From Paulownia fortunei (Eukaryota; Streptophyta; Magnoliopsida; Lamiales; Paulowniaceae), in NCBI GenBank assembly GCA_019321725.1, contig CM033109.1:19499993-19563992 (forward strand): a stretch of 64,000 nucleotides of DNA. Reading direction: 5' to 3'. Position numbers and translations under genes: made by a program. The notes under the pieces were generated by a model. It was not told where the DNA came from. It made no database searches and was given only the letters and a program-made list of their open reading frames with translations. Every line of letters begins with the position of its first letter. Positions within the stretch are counted from its first letter, which is position 1. Below are positions 27,261 through 39,086 of the stretch, piece by piece.

Positions 27261-28736
27261 TTAATTCTTTATTTTAGTAATCTAGACTTACATTGAGGAC
27301 AATGTAAGGATTAAGTGTGGGGGAAAGGATTTTGAACTAATCATTTTTTTTTTAGTTTGTTGACTTATATCTTTTCTTGTTTTGTTTTATTTATGTCTAA
27401 TTTTTAAAATTTTTAAGTCCTAGGTGTTCTTCCAACTTCTATGATGAGAATTGAGTATGAATGATATGGTTGTATTTGATGATATATGTTGCTTTAGACC
27501 TTGATGTTATTCTTTGGTTGATACATTTTTTGTGTCGATCATATTCAAATTTTTTTACACAAATAGTTATGTTCTTTGATATAGAGACAAACATGTCAAA
27601 ATAGGTAGTTCTTATACCCTCGCTTCAATAATGACTTGGGTTTCGGCATGTGGGAATTGAATATTAGAACTCTTTCGGAGGTCTATCGAGGCGAACAACT
27701 GATTGAGCATCACTTAAAAAATGATTAAGGTACTAGGATTTCTAACACTATGGCCAAATCATCTTGTTCCCATATGATGTTTCAAGAGAATATCTCCCAT
27801 AGTGAGTCATTTTGAGCCTTTTATTGAATAAGTTATTTCAGTAGTAACCATATTTTCTTATCTAGCCTAAATATACTATTATCCTACCCTTGTTCTAAAA
27901 ATAAATTAGAACTTAAGAGATATTTCGATGACAAGGTAAGCTTACAAAAGAAATTTTGAATAAAATAGAAGATAATTGTTGGGGAGCTCAAAGAAAGAAA
28001 GAAGAAAGTTGCAAAATATTGAAAAAGAAACTTATTGTGAGTTGTATCTAAAAATGGGATACTGAAAAGTTGATGAGAATGATGAAGTAGAGTCCAACAC
28101 AATGATATTTGGCCTAAATGTTGAAACTTGTGGATTATGAGAATCTTTCCTTGATGAGATTTATGTCTCTCATTCAATGAAATTTTTAGAATCTTTGTTG
28201 CATCATATCCCTACCCATTACAACCATTATTTAAGAAATTTTAATTTCATGTGGCGCCTTCGTTGTAATGGAGATATGTACCAAATGAGGAGTCTATAAT
28301 GTTCGACTCTTTCATTAGGGGCCGAGTGATGGTTTTTGTGAGGTTCTATGGGAATTCACCTATTTGAATCATGCATGGTTTCATCACTATTGACAATACC
28401 TATTCATACATACACACACACACTTTAGTGTGATTGTTGTGGAAGTGTGTTTACTTTTGAATAACTAAGGGTTAGATTCAACAGTTATTTGATTTCATTA
28501 TCACATTACTTTGTTCCTCCCTAAGAATTAATCGTTGGAAGTTAGTGTCACAGATGTTTGTGAATATCACTACCGGAAGCCCTCATCAGACTACAACTCA
28601 TTTTGTATGATCCACCCAAGAGTTTAAAGGCATGTTGCATGTGCTAAATGCAATTATGATTTCTTACGAAAGTGGGTTAGCTTAGTTTGTGTTTTTAGGT
28701 CTGCTCGGGGATGAGCAAAGATTAAGCGTGGGAATT
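27261..28736 (+). other. 3' non-coding region of the Athila-like element
   Basis: No reading frame is supported. It includes the purine-rich string aagtgtgggggaaagg (27309 on) and ends with the polypurine tract before the 3' LTR. Such long AT-rich 3' regions are usual in this clade. Confidence 0.6.
28714..28736 (+). promoter_or_regulatory. Polypurine tract of the Athila-like element
   Basis: The purine-rich string gcaaagattaagcgtgggaa lies directly before the LTR start TGATAAGTAC. It is the priming site for plus-strand DNA synthesis in this retrotransposon class. Confidence 0.7.
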
Positions 28737-30831
28737 TGATAAGTACATAATTTTTTACATATTTTATATCAATTTCACTATGTCTTACTTGCTTTGTTCT
28801 TGTTAAAATTAGATTTTTATTAATATTTTATGTATGATAGGAGTTTGGGAATCAAGAGATTGAAAATGAGCTAAAATAAAGTTAAAACAAGTATTCTTGG
28901 GCAAAATCTCATCAACACGGTGTCACTACGGCAAGTTTTGTATTTTGTACATAACTTTATGATCCAAAGATCTATTGACCTGATTCTTAGATCATTGAAA
29001 AGATACGTCATACATCTACAATTTTGATGTTGACAACTTATCACATTTCAATTGATTTCAAAGAGAACAATTCAATTAAAGAGTCAAAAGTGCACTGAAA
29101 CTTTCAGATATGACAATCTTTGTGTTTTCGTATAACTCTTTTTACATATATCATATTAAATTGATTCAAGTGTCTATTGAAAGCCAAGACACGTAGCTAC
29201 AATGCATTAGAAAACATAAAAGGCTAATTCAAAATAAAAAGAGCTTAAAATATCTTAAAAGAAGAATGATTAGGGTTGCAGCGCCAAGAGAATAGAATGT
29301 TTGGCTCCGCAACGCCAAAGAGGAAAGAAGGTTTGGCACCGTGGTACTGGAAATTAGAGCTACAGTGCCAGCAGATAGAATGTCTAGAGCTACGGGCCCA
29401 GAAATTAGAGTCGCGGCCTCAGTTCGTGAAAAACTTGAAAACACAATTTTTAAGTTCGATTTTGGAACTTCTTTTTGGAGGACTTTAAAAGGAATATTCC
29501 AAGACAAATGTGGGGACTTATCTTGGCCTAAAAACATGGAGAAAAAGGAGAGAAAACATGGGAAAAGGCCAAGAAAATAGGAAGAATTTCATGTTACTTT
29601 TGGAAGATTCGTTTAGAAAAGCTATGAAAAGTGGAAGGTTTTCAGGGGTCATTCATCTTTTAAAAGGGGGAGAGGAGCTTAAATCAAGGAAAACTCATTC
29701 TATAGAATTCATACACATATTTGAGAAGCAATATTGGGGGTCTTGGGCATCAAAAAAGACAAAGTGGAAGAGACTTGGAGGAGGAGACATCCATAATCCA
29801 CCATCAACTTCAACTATCTTATCATTTTAATTTTAATTTCTTTGACTCTCAATGTTGTTAATTTTAATTTTCTTATCATTTTTTATCATGTTAGGCTAAA
29901 CTTCTTTCATGGTTGAGGATGATTTCAAAGCCCTAGACATGTGTTCTTGTAAGTAAATGTTTGATATTATTGATCAACTTTTCTATCGAAGTTGTTCATG
30001 TTTTTCTATGCTTTGGTGTACAACCAAATTGGGTTTGAGAACTCCCTACAACTATATTAGAGATTTTAGATCCATAATTTTTATGAATTTCTAATCATGT
30101 GTAGTAAATTGTGATTTATGATTATGGGATGTTTTTGTTAATTGCAATGGAAAACATAACATAAGTTAAATGACCCGAGTTTGTGTGGTTGTTGTTTACA
30201 TCAATCTATCTTTCTTGTTTTAATGCATCCAATGAATTAAATCTAAAGAGCTTGTTTTAGATCGTTTGGTAGGTAGGGAATTAGGTAGAGAACTTGTTCT
30301 ACCTAACAAGTAACTAAGAAAAGATTTGGGTAATAGAACTTATTATTACCTATGGTTGATAATTTCATTGACAAGTTGTTAGTTATATTGATATGAAATT
30401 ACAACTCATTGTCTAATGGCGGCAAAGGAAACCTCAACCAATTTTAATCGATTATTGCTTCTTGTTTTGATTTTGATTGCTTTACATTTTAATTAGTTTC
30501 AATTTCTACAATTTGGTTACTCAATTCAACCCCCTAATCATTTGTTATTTGTTTCTGGAGTTTACTTATTGAAGTCTTAGTTTTAGGTTAGCAATTTTGA
30601 AGATAAAATTCTTAATTAGTGAATCGATAGTAAATCAGTTAGCCTTGATCCTCGTGGGATCGACTCTTACTCGCTCTATACTCGTTGAAAAATTATTGCA
30701 GAGTAAGATTTAAATTTGGTAGGTCTGCGACAACCGACCAAGAAGTACCTAAATGGAAGTGAGTAAAGATTGATCGTTCTACACAATATTTATTCAATCT
30801 CTCCCTCTTGAAGTTATCTTTCATTTTCTTC
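28737..30831 (+). repeat. 3' LTR of the Athila-like element
   Basis: Direct repeat of 23394-25503. The GC-richer motif cluster lies at 29275-29420. A phrase near its end (about 30752-30790) also resembles the metallothionein 3' flank. Confidence 0.85.
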
Positions 30832-30934
30832 GGGGCTCGTATTATTCCCTGTTGTTATGCTATCACCAAGACTTTTGCCACTGGGCATTTAGAGGTGTGA
30901 ATCAAGGATATTCGGGAGGAGCGTTACTCCTCTC

Positions 30935-31301
30935 TCATTTTACTTTCTCAAGCATCTCTTGGAATATAAATTTCAACTCTCTGTAACTTCTCCACTAAAT
31001 AAAAGCCCATATATATAATAGAATGATAACCAAGCCAGAGCTTCAGTTAACTTCTAACTGGCAATATAAATATATTTTTAGTATGTTCCATAGAATTAAT
31101 TTGATACAGTGTCATCAAAATATATGTGGTGATCCCTTTGTAAATATTTAATAACAGAAACTCACACTTGAAAGTTTAAATTGAATTAAGCCCAAGAAGA
31201 TGTTTTTCTATGTGATGAATAGAAGACTTCTTGATGTGGAGAGCAAGATGAAAACCTCGCATAGGACCTGTGAAGAAGAAGAACTAATCAAAATATGTTA
31301 C
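30935..31301 (+). repeat. 3' flank of a fourth metallothionein unit (unit 0)
   Basis: This stretch aligns with the far 3' flank of units A, B and C (about 42965-43350, 51335-51707, 59820-60167). Shared landmarks in order are aaatttcaactct, aacttctcca, agcccatatat, cagcttcagttaactt, ccctttgtaaatattt, actcacacttgaaagttta and aagatgttt. No exon is left; the gene that should lie to the left is gone, and the Athila-like element stands there instead. It shows that the array once had at least four units. Confidence 0.8.
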
Positions 31302-32391
31302 TAGTAGAATATGTTATCGCATTAATTAATTAAGTTAATAAGTTTATCAGATTTATTATATTTCAATTAATGTTTGAACAAATATTAGAACATGGAACGA
31401 AATGCAGAGGAAAAAATTAAAACTGACACCAGCAATTTTAACGAGATTCGGATGTCAAATATCTCAGTACTCGAGGCAACACCCAGAAGAAAACAATCTA
31501 CTATCAGTAAATGAATTACATAATACAATAATTAGATTTATAAAACAAACACAAAGGCTTCAACTTTATTTTGATGTTGTTCTTATATATGCTCCATTAG
31601 TGGGCATGTTTGCGAGATCCCCTCAACTTAAATTTGCCTCGTAGAACTCCCTTCAACATTGACTGGCATAAAATAGCAAAATGCCCTTTCCCGAGTACTC
31701 ACTTTCTTCTCCTAAATGATGTTCAGTGTGATGTTCCACTATAGTTTCGAACAGACTTGAACCTCCAGTTCTGACTTGAAGCTCGAACTTTGATCACAAA
31801 TTGCATGGACACTGGAGAGAAATTGACTGGCTTTTAATCTTTAGATTTCTCAGTGTAAATCAACAGCACAAACTAATGTGAGTTTGTGTTTAAATACCCA
31901 AAGTACCTTAGTTGATTTCTAATTTATTACATAAAAAGTTATCTACTCTGATTTAAAGATTTTCCAAATAAATCTTTCTATGTTTATCATAAAATAATAG
32001 ATTCCAATTACAACTTAACTTCCTACACTAAATCCCTAGAATCCAATCCCATAACATGGTAGGAAAATCTTGGATTGTAATATGAAAACTTCCTTTGAAC
32101 CTCAAATCCGAATATGGCAAGTTGAAGAGATCAAATCTTTCTTTCTATTGGATATAGATTTATTTAGAGATATCTTGAGGATTTATTCCCATAAATTCCT
32201 CAAGCCTATCTTTAATAAATCATTTCCAATAGAATTTTATTCCTATAAGGAAACCAATATATAAGGGTTAGATTTGCATTAAAACTATTGATAATAATGG
32301 AAAACATCTCTTACCTTGATTGGAAGAATTAATAAAACAAACTTATCATTTTGGACAAATAGTACCAATCACACAAGTCACGGACTTAACA
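31302..32391 (-). repeat. 3' LTR (left) of the Sirevirus-like element
   Basis: About 1.09 kb, ending ...gacttaaca. It aligns with 39087-39775, which lacks about 380 bp present here (roughly 31806-32185). Confidence 0.8.
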
Positions 32392-32402
32392 ATCTCCTCC
32401 TT
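32392..32402 (-). promoter_or_regulatory. Polypurine tract of the Sirevirus-like element
   Basis: On the minus strand the sequence reads aaggaggagat directly before the LTR start TGTTAAG. This fixes the direction of the element. Confidence 0.7.
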
Positions 32403-32720
32403 GAGCATTTTTTGTCAAAATCAACAATCTTACTTTAGTGTCTAAAAACATGTTCAAGCATGCATGTTCCATCAAGATATATCACAAAAACAAAATAAAC
32501 ACTTTAGAACATGAAACTGGACATGACACTGAATCACATATTAAGGCATATACAACATTATTTAGGGGCAATAAAAATCAACAAAAAAAAAACAAAATAT
32601 CTCCCCTAATAAAACAAAAACTTCAAAACATCATCAAAACAAAAATAGTTTCAATCATATCATCAAATTAGAAAAATCAAATGAAAACATCAAAGATCAA
32701 ATTAGAATATCAGCAGAATC
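32403..32720. other. Non-coding stretch between env-position ORF and 3' LTR
   Basis: AT-rich and adenine-rich on the + strand, with no supported gene. It fits the 3' untranslated part of the minus-strand element. Confidence 0.5.
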
Positions 32721-33882
32721 AATCTTCCTTGTTAGCTTCAGTTTCTCCTTCACCAGCCTGGTGAACATCCATATCTATTGTTTCATCTCCAACCACTGCA
32801 GCAGCTGCAACTCTAGTATCAACTTGAATTCCCCTTGCACTAGAAGTGCTAATTTCTGCAGAGTGCGAACTTCTGTAGTCCCTGCGTATACAACTGACTC
32901 CTTTTTTCTGGCCAAAATTACCGAAGGAGCCCTAGAAGCCTGAGTAGCAGAATTTGAACTATCTAGAGGAATAGGTTCTGTAGTATCAGCTTGTGGAGTA
33001 TTTCCTTGAAGCTAGGCTATAAAATGAAGAACTTTTTATTTATTGGCCCGCCTTTCCTGAATTTGTTGCGTAGCCACAATTAACCATCTTTCCAAATAAC
33101 TTATAAGATCCTCAGAAGATGATGGAGCAGTAGATGTTCCAAGTCATGTCTAAAAAGAAGATGGAACGAGAGTGGGTAAATCATCCAAATAATCTTTAAA
33201 CTTTTTAAGCTTAGTGGACACAAAATAATCAACCAAAAGATATTCAAGTTGTTATGTCCTGAATTTCTTAAGACCTTGAGAAACCAACAGATTATAGATC
33301 AAGCATGGGAATGGAAAATGACCAGAAGTAGTTTTCACCTCAGCATGTTTAGCTATAGTTCTCATGATATGCCTACCTAGATCAAAAGAATGCCCAGCCC
33401 CAATGTAATAAAACAAAACTTCTTGATCCTTTACAATGACAATATGATTAGTAGTGGAGGTCCAATTTGTCACTATTGCATTATGAAAAATAGCATACTT
33501 AAGTATCAATTGTGCAACAAGGAATGTGGTAGTGTTTCTAGGCCAAGCATTCCTAGTTTCTCGAGTCAATTCCCTAATGATCACATCAAAATTGAATGAA
33601 AACTTAACTAAATCAACTTGTGCAGTACCAAAATATTCATTCTAGACCCAACCACATTCCGGGTCGAAATTGAACCTTGGTCAACAGGTCAAAACCTATT
33701 GACCATACTTCAATAGGTCAAACTCGTAACCGACCTATGGGTACACGGGCCGATTACAGACTAGGTTATCCCCAATCCATCCATAATTTAAAAAGCAGCC
33801 AAGCCATTAGCAATAACAAATTGATTGTTGGCCAATGCCAATGGTCAAACACCCTCACACCAAATTTTTTTCTCTATATATA

Positions 33883-33894
33883 CCCCCCCCCCCC
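33883..33894. repeat. Poly-C run of 12 bases
   Basis: Twelve consecutive C follow ctctatatata inside the hAT transposon. Such runs are length-unstable and prone to sequencing error. Confidence 0.9.
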
Positions 33895-34094
33895 TCTTCA
33901 TTTTTTTTCACACTTCTACATTCTGAACTCTTACTTCTCTAATTCTCTACTATCAATTATTCATTCTTCAATTTTATATTCTATGTTGTATACTATTTCA
34001 ATTGTTTCATTCAATTACTTTTTATATTTTACTTCATTTATCTTCAATTATTCATTCTTCAATTCTATATTCTAAATTTTTATCATTTATAAAA

Positions 34095-34475
34095 AATGAC
34101 TGATTCAAGCAAATAGAGGTAAGGAAAAGATGACCGCTACCAACAAGCAACCTAGGCTGACCATAAGTTATGAGGTGGAGTTGAGTGATGAAGGGCAATA
34201 TCACTTATTTACTACTCCAGAAATAATGAGTGATACTCATACTCGATCTACTCCATATCTCAAATTCTCCATTTTTACCAAATATTTTGATAAAGTGAGA
34301 CTTTTAAATGAAGATATGTGAGCAAAGTATAAATATTGCTTGTAATTATATAAATTTCAATTCTATTATGGATCTTTTAGAAAACATGTGAAGAAGAAAC
34401 ACCAAGTGAAATTTGGCATTGATCGTACTCAAACTCAAATATCGTCATTTGTATCTTCTGACGCCAGTGGAGGTA
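34095..34475 (+). pseudogene. BED zinc-finger relic of a hAT transposase
   Basis: hAT transposases begin with a BED zinc finger that binds the element ends. Here the frame at 34130 leads into KYFDKVRLLNED and AKYKYC near 34320, where the first of the paired cysteines is Tyr. After a gap comes FRKHVKKKHQVKFGIDRTQ near 34378, the His pair of the finger. A stop follows NEDM. The DDE catalytic domain and hAT dimerisation domain are not present before the right terminus at 34840. It is the truncated 5' end of a transposase gene kept in a deletion derivative. Confidence 0.65.
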
Positions 34476-35816
34476 ACGATCTTTTTTTTTTAAATATAAT
34501 GATGTTAAATGTAGAGAAAATTTAGCTAGATTTGCTTATGTTGAACATCTTAGTTTTAGTTATATAATTTAAATTTTAGCTATTTTTTTTAAATTTAAGT
34601 TAAAATTTATTCATTAAGTTCAAAAATTAAAATATTTTTTACAAATTTAAGTTCAAAAAGTTTCAAAATTTAAAAAAAATAAAAAATCCAAGGGTTAGAA
34701 CCGGACCCGAAACCAATAGTTAACCGAAATCAAAATGGGAACTGGTCCAGTGGTTCTAAAATAAGAATCGTAATCGATCTTTTCGATTATGGTTAAAGAT
34801 TGGGAAATTTTGACCTGTTTCTAAACTGTGGTCGGGTCTAATTCATTCACTAGCTAAGATGTAAAGAAATAGGTTTTTTTTCCTAATACAAACTTGATCA
34901 AACTTGGCAGAGTCGACCTTAATGATTTCAGAATGCAAATTATAATAAAATTCCTTAACAACCTTTGTCACATGAGGCTTGATATCCTTAACAGTACCAA
35001 TTAACTGCATATCAATCAAAACCAAGTCTAAACTTATATCTTCAAAATCACTTATCCTAAGTGATCTTTCAGACCACACTTTTCTTTGAGAAATAAAATC
35101 CCATATTTTCTTAGCATAATCACTATAAAATTTGTGAGATACAACCTTACTTACCTCAAATCTTTCACCCTTAACATCCATATCAAGCTCTTAAGCATAT
35201 TCTCAAGAAAAATTTTCAGAAACAGAGATGTGAGTATTACCTTGTGAGTCAGATCCCTCTTGGTGATAGTCAGGATCCTATCCAGAAGTTACTAGAGGTT
35301 GGGAAGTCCAACCTTACATTCAAACAGGGCTATGAACAGGAGCACCACCAGTGCTTCTTTGTTGCATAGTAAAGTATAGAGTTTGAGAATGTAGAGAGAT
35401 GAGCAGTATGTTGAGGAACTAAGTTAGGAACAAGGTCAGTTATTTCTCGAACAGTAGTACCTTGTCCTTGCTGAAGATCCATTAGGGTTTCAACAATCTC
35501 AATAGTATCAAACAAAGATGTTGATGGTGTGTGGAAGGAAGACCCTTCTGGAGCAGGTATACTCCATTTCTCTCCTTCAGTAGTTGGTCTGTCAGTGTAG
35601 GCTTTAGAGGCTATTTCGAGTGGTGGATACTCAAAAGCTAAAGACACAACATCAACTTCTAGTTCCAGATGATTCTTCAGTGCGTACGCCAGCGGCTGGA
35701 GCTTGTTGTCTTCCCCACTTTACTTGAGTCCCATATGACTTACTTTCCTTTTTATGTTTCTTTGCAGGCAACCTCTTCTTCATTTGGGTAATGGTCTCAT
35801 CCTGGGAACCTGCCAT

Positions 35817-36879
35817 GTTAGAACCGAAGCAAGAACAAGTGAAATAATAGAAGAGAAAAGAAAATGGCATAGGAAATTTTACGGCTGTAAATCTTAAGGT
35901 CTGCAATAAAAAGTAGGTTACCCTAGGTGAAAATAATCTTCCCACCAAAAATAGAGTCCTTATGTGTAAAAGTACTCATCTCTTGGAGTACTTTTCCTCC
36001 ACTAATCACACGTTTCTCACTTATGCAAGGAGCCTAAGAAATAGGAATTAGATAAGTCAGATTCGTACCTAGTAATCAAAATAACTTCCATATTTTATCT
36101 AATCTATTATTGCCCACGAATATCAAAATAAAATCCCTAAAAGATATGACTATTGTGCATTCCATACCATGCAAATTAGAAATTAAAACATGTTAAAGAT
36201 AAATATGGCACTATTCATATTTTAAATCCCATATTTCCAAAATATTAGTTGAGAAATTCAACCCTTGATCCGTTTTGACAATAAACTCAGAATTCCTTTA
36301 GATTTTCATTCCACGTGTTTTTTTTATCACACAAAAATTAGTTCAATTAAGACTAAAATTATGAACCATTATTTTTTTATTATACGATGTTCAACATATT
36401 GTTCTAACATGAATTCAACTAGTCAGTAGCTTTCACTCTAACACTTAGGGTAGCTTTTGTTCACAGTAGATCATCATCTAGATATTGGTGATAACTAGTC
36501 CTAGATTACTCATGAGTAGCTTTCACTCCTAAGAATATGTAGCTTTTTTCTGTCAAAGGCCTCCAAGTTCTCAATTTTAAAAAATTCAAGCACAATTAAT
36601 CATGGAATTGTTCTGAAATCTACTCAAGTTCAAGGTCAAAATAGTTAAGGCTGTCATTCAAAATTTAGATTCTAAAATTTAGAAATATCAAAATCTGATC
36701 ATACTAGACATTTAATATAGTATGCCTAATGTATGTCTTAGCATGAGATACATGAATCAACAAATAAAAACCATGTTCTATCAGTTATATCTTAACAGAG
36801 TGTTGGAACACAAACTACATGCAATGATGTTCATTATGGTTTTCCAACAGACAACTAAACATGACTTCACAGAATACTA
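35817..36879. other. Spacer between RNase H relic and env-position ORF
   Basis: About 1.06 kb with no supported frame. It belongs to the Sirevirus-like element by position. Confidence 0.5.
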
Positions 36880-37234
36880 ACATTCAAGGACTTTCTTAAT
36901 GTAGTGAATTTTTGTACATCAATAGCCTTGGTAAATATGTGAGCCAATTGATATTTAGTTGATACATGATCTATTATCATAATTTCACTTTCTACTAACT
37001 ATCTAATAAAGTGATGATGTATGTCGATGTGTTTTGTCCTATTGTGTTGAACTAGATTTTTAGAAATGTTTATATCACTTAGGTTATCACAAAATGCATT
37101 TACTAAAATTTGCACAATTCCATAGTCAACAAGCATTTGCTTCATCCATAAGAGTTGTGAGCTACAGTTTCCACATGCAATATACTCAGATTCGACAGTA
37201 AATAAGGACACAATGTTTTATTTCTTACTAAACT
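36880..37234 (-). pseudogene. RNase H C-terminal part (segment C) of the Sirevirus-like element
   Basis: RNase H removes the RNA template during reverse transcription. On the minus strand the sequence begins FSKK at about 37230 and includes VSLFTVESEYIACG, then NISKNLVQHNRTKHIDIHHH, and an end with LAHIFTKAID near 36920, the usual C-terminus of copia pol. One stop stands after SKK. The N-terminal half of the same domain lies 1.3 kb to the right (segment B), separated by an inverted piece. Confidence 0.8.
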
Positions 37235-38548
37235 AAGGATTTAGGGCCAACTTGATTAGTATTAGTCATTTATATCACCAAAATTTGTTCGCTCACTTTA
37301 CAAAAAAATTATGTGAAGTTTTTGTTAATATTAACAATTGAGTTTTGGCAGGTAAAAGGTCTTCTAACAATTGCTACATGTTAGAACATCAGATGTCCTA
37401 TTTGAACATCACACAATATGAGACTGAAATTTGGCACCAGAAACTTAGACACTTAAATTTTAAGAGTCTAACTGAACTTGTGAATGCAGGTTCAGTTCTA
37501 GAGTGCCAAAATTAAGTAAGAAGAATGATAGTGCTTGTGTCCTTCCCAATTAGGTAAACAGAAATGAGAATCCCATTTCATGTTCCAACATGTAGGTACA
37601 ACATGAAATCTAGAACTACTATATATGGATTTGATGGGTCATATGTAAGTTGAAAGTTTTGGAGGTAAGAAATACGTGTTTGTTTATGTAGATGATTTCT
37701 CTAGGTATACTTGGGTTGAACATGAGGACTGAAACTATTATGAAATCTTCTAATATGGTTATTAATGACTTTTCTAATTTTGAAAAAAAAATTCAAAGAA
37801 GAGGATAGAACACGTGATAACACCGGATAGAACAAATAGTTTTGATAAGACAAATTCACCTAAAAGGGATCCACCTGTTAGAATTCAAAAGGATCATTAG
37901 GTAATTGGGACATTTACTGATGGGATGAGAACAAGGCAAAAGCCTAAACTCAATTATAGAGACATGGTGAGGTACATTTGTCATACTGCCTCTATTGAAC
38001 CAAAAAATATCAATGAAGTTTTGATAGATGAATTTTGGTTCAATGTGATATAAAAAGAGTTAGGTCAATTTGTTAGGAATAATGTATGGACTCTAGTTCC
38101 TAGACCTAAAGACTCTAATGTGATAGGTATCAAATGGATCTTTAAGAACAAAACTGATGAGTTTGAGAATATTATAATAAACAAAGTTATGTTGGCTGCA
38201 TAATGTTACACTCAAATTGAGAAAATTGATTTTGATGAAACTTTGGCCCCCGTAGCTAGGTTAGAGTCTGCTTCTTGATAAATTTCAAACTTTTTCAACA
38301 GAAGTGCCTTTCTAAATGGGTTTTTGAATGAATAGGCCTATGTAGAACAACCTAAGGGTTTTGAGGATCCACATAATCATAACTGTGTCTATAAATTGAA
38401 AAATGGCTTATATAGACTGAAACAAGCTCGTAGAGCTTGGTATGAGCGTTTAATAAACTTTCTGATAAATAAGAGCTAAAAGAGAAGAGGGTAGATAAAA
38501 CTTTGTTCATCAAATGTTTGAACACCAATTTGATCGTAGCACAGATAT
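37235..38548 (+). pseudogene. Inverted pol segment A: gag-pre-integrase to RT
   Basis: Unlike the rest of the element this piece reads on the + strand. In order it shows SNNCYMLEHQ-like sequence and EIWHQKLRHLNFKSL near 37425 (the integrase zinc-binding start), FVYVDDFSRYTWVEH near 37680 (integrase core), VIGIKWIFKNKTDE near 38120 (RT start), LKQARRAWYERLINF near 38415, and RVDKTLFIKCLNTNLIVAQ ending at 38548. The next residues expected are YVDD; the sequence instead turns into the minus-strand RNase H end of segment B. Internal deletions and stops are present. It most likely came from the same element. Confidence 0.8.
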
Positions 38549-39076
38549 GAGATTATTAACATGGAAGAAGGAACCACCAGATGTGTTTTTCCTATCATCC
38601 ACATCACTGGCCCAATCAGCATCACAGTAACCTGCAAGATTTGAATTAGTGTCCTTGATAAACTAGATACTATAGTCAAGAGTGCCTTTCACATATCTAA
38701 TGATCCGTTTGATGAATTTTAGATATAACTTGGATCAAATTAGTATCTGGCACGAACACGTAGACTAAAGCAAATATCACGTCTAGAAGTAGTAAAATAT
38801 AAAAGACTTCTAATCATGCTTCTATACAATGATATTACAATAGATGGTCCAACATCAAAATATATGTGGTGTTCTCTAGTCCAAATTTCTTCACTAGATT
38901 ACATGCATATTTACTCTGAGAAATAAAATGCCATCATCAAGTTGCTTAATTTATAAACCTTAAAAATACTTTAACTCACCAACCATAGTCATCTCAAACT
39001 CCTTAGACATTTGTTCAACAAACTCATCAATGTTATGCTTAGAGGTTGACCCAAAAATTATGTCATCTACATAATT
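38549..39076 (-). pseudogene. Pol segment B: RT from YVDD to RNase H start
   Basis: On the minus strand the sequence begins YVDDIIFGSTSKHNIDEF at about 39076 and continues with EFEMTMVGELKYF. Near 38640 it shows GYCDADWASDVDDRKNTSGG and it stops at HVNNLIS (38549). Its first residues are those that should follow segment A, and its last residues should be followed by segment C. Stops show that it is dead. It lies directly beside the right LTR, so gag, protease and integrase are absent from their normal place. Confidence 0.8.
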
Positions 39077-39086
39077 AACAACATAA

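Larger units (their letters stand above)
23394..30831 (+). mobile_element. Athila-like Ty3/gypsy element with pol deletion
   Basis: Two direct repeats of about 2.1 kb start TGATAA, the usual gypsy start of this group. They bracket 3.2 kb that holds the gag C-terminus, an Athila-type protease and a remnant of the 3' region. An Athila-type polypurine tract (gcaaagattaagcgtggg) precedes the right LTR, and a second tract-like string (aagtgtgggggaaagg) lies at 27309. RT, RNase H, integrase, the primer-binding site and the gag start are missing. No target duplication is evident (gatag on the left, tcggg on the right). It would need another element's enzymes. Confidence 0.85.
33635..34848. mobile_element. 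Non-autonomous hAT transposon with 8-bp target duplication
   Basis: The 8-mer attcattc stands at 33635-33642 and again at 34841-34848. Inside it the ends are tagacccaaccac (33643-33655) and, inverted at 34828-34840, tagacccgaccac: 13 bases with one mismatch. Length without the duplications is 1198 bp. Subterminal sequence is rich in ggtc/gacc phrases, as in plant hAT elements. A decayed BED zinc finger is the only coding remnant; the catalytic part is absent. Confidence 0.9.
32721..35816 (-). pseudogene. Env-position ORF of the Sirevirus-like element, broken
   Basis: On the minus strand an ATG at 35816 opens a basic, Lys-rich N-terminus (MKKRLPAKKHKKE). A stop follows after about 54 codons, and then comes an acidic Thr/Ser-rich part (35330-35650). 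The main block (34849-35181) begins with a potential start MDVKGERF and includes VSHKFYSDYAKKIWDF. A hAT insertion at 33643-34840 splits it. The continuation (33252-33640) has LILKYAIFHNAIVTNW and a histidine/proline block FPFPCLIYNLL. These blocks match what I know as the plant transposon protein domain found in env-position ORFs of plant retrotransposons. The product's role is unknown. Remnants continue with stops to about 32721. Assignment is by pattern, with no transmembrane helix seen. Confidence 0.6.

Noticed and set aside
23394..30831. Reading the two 2.1-kb repeats as a segmental duplication instead of LTRs
   Set aside because: TGATAA starts, an Athila-type polypurine tract before the right copy, and gag-protease between them fit LTRs better, although the missing target duplication leaves some doubt.
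32438..32671. 77-codon Lys/Asn/Thr-rich + strand frame
   Set aside because: Adenine-rich untranslated part of the minus-strand retrotransposon; composition explains the frame.
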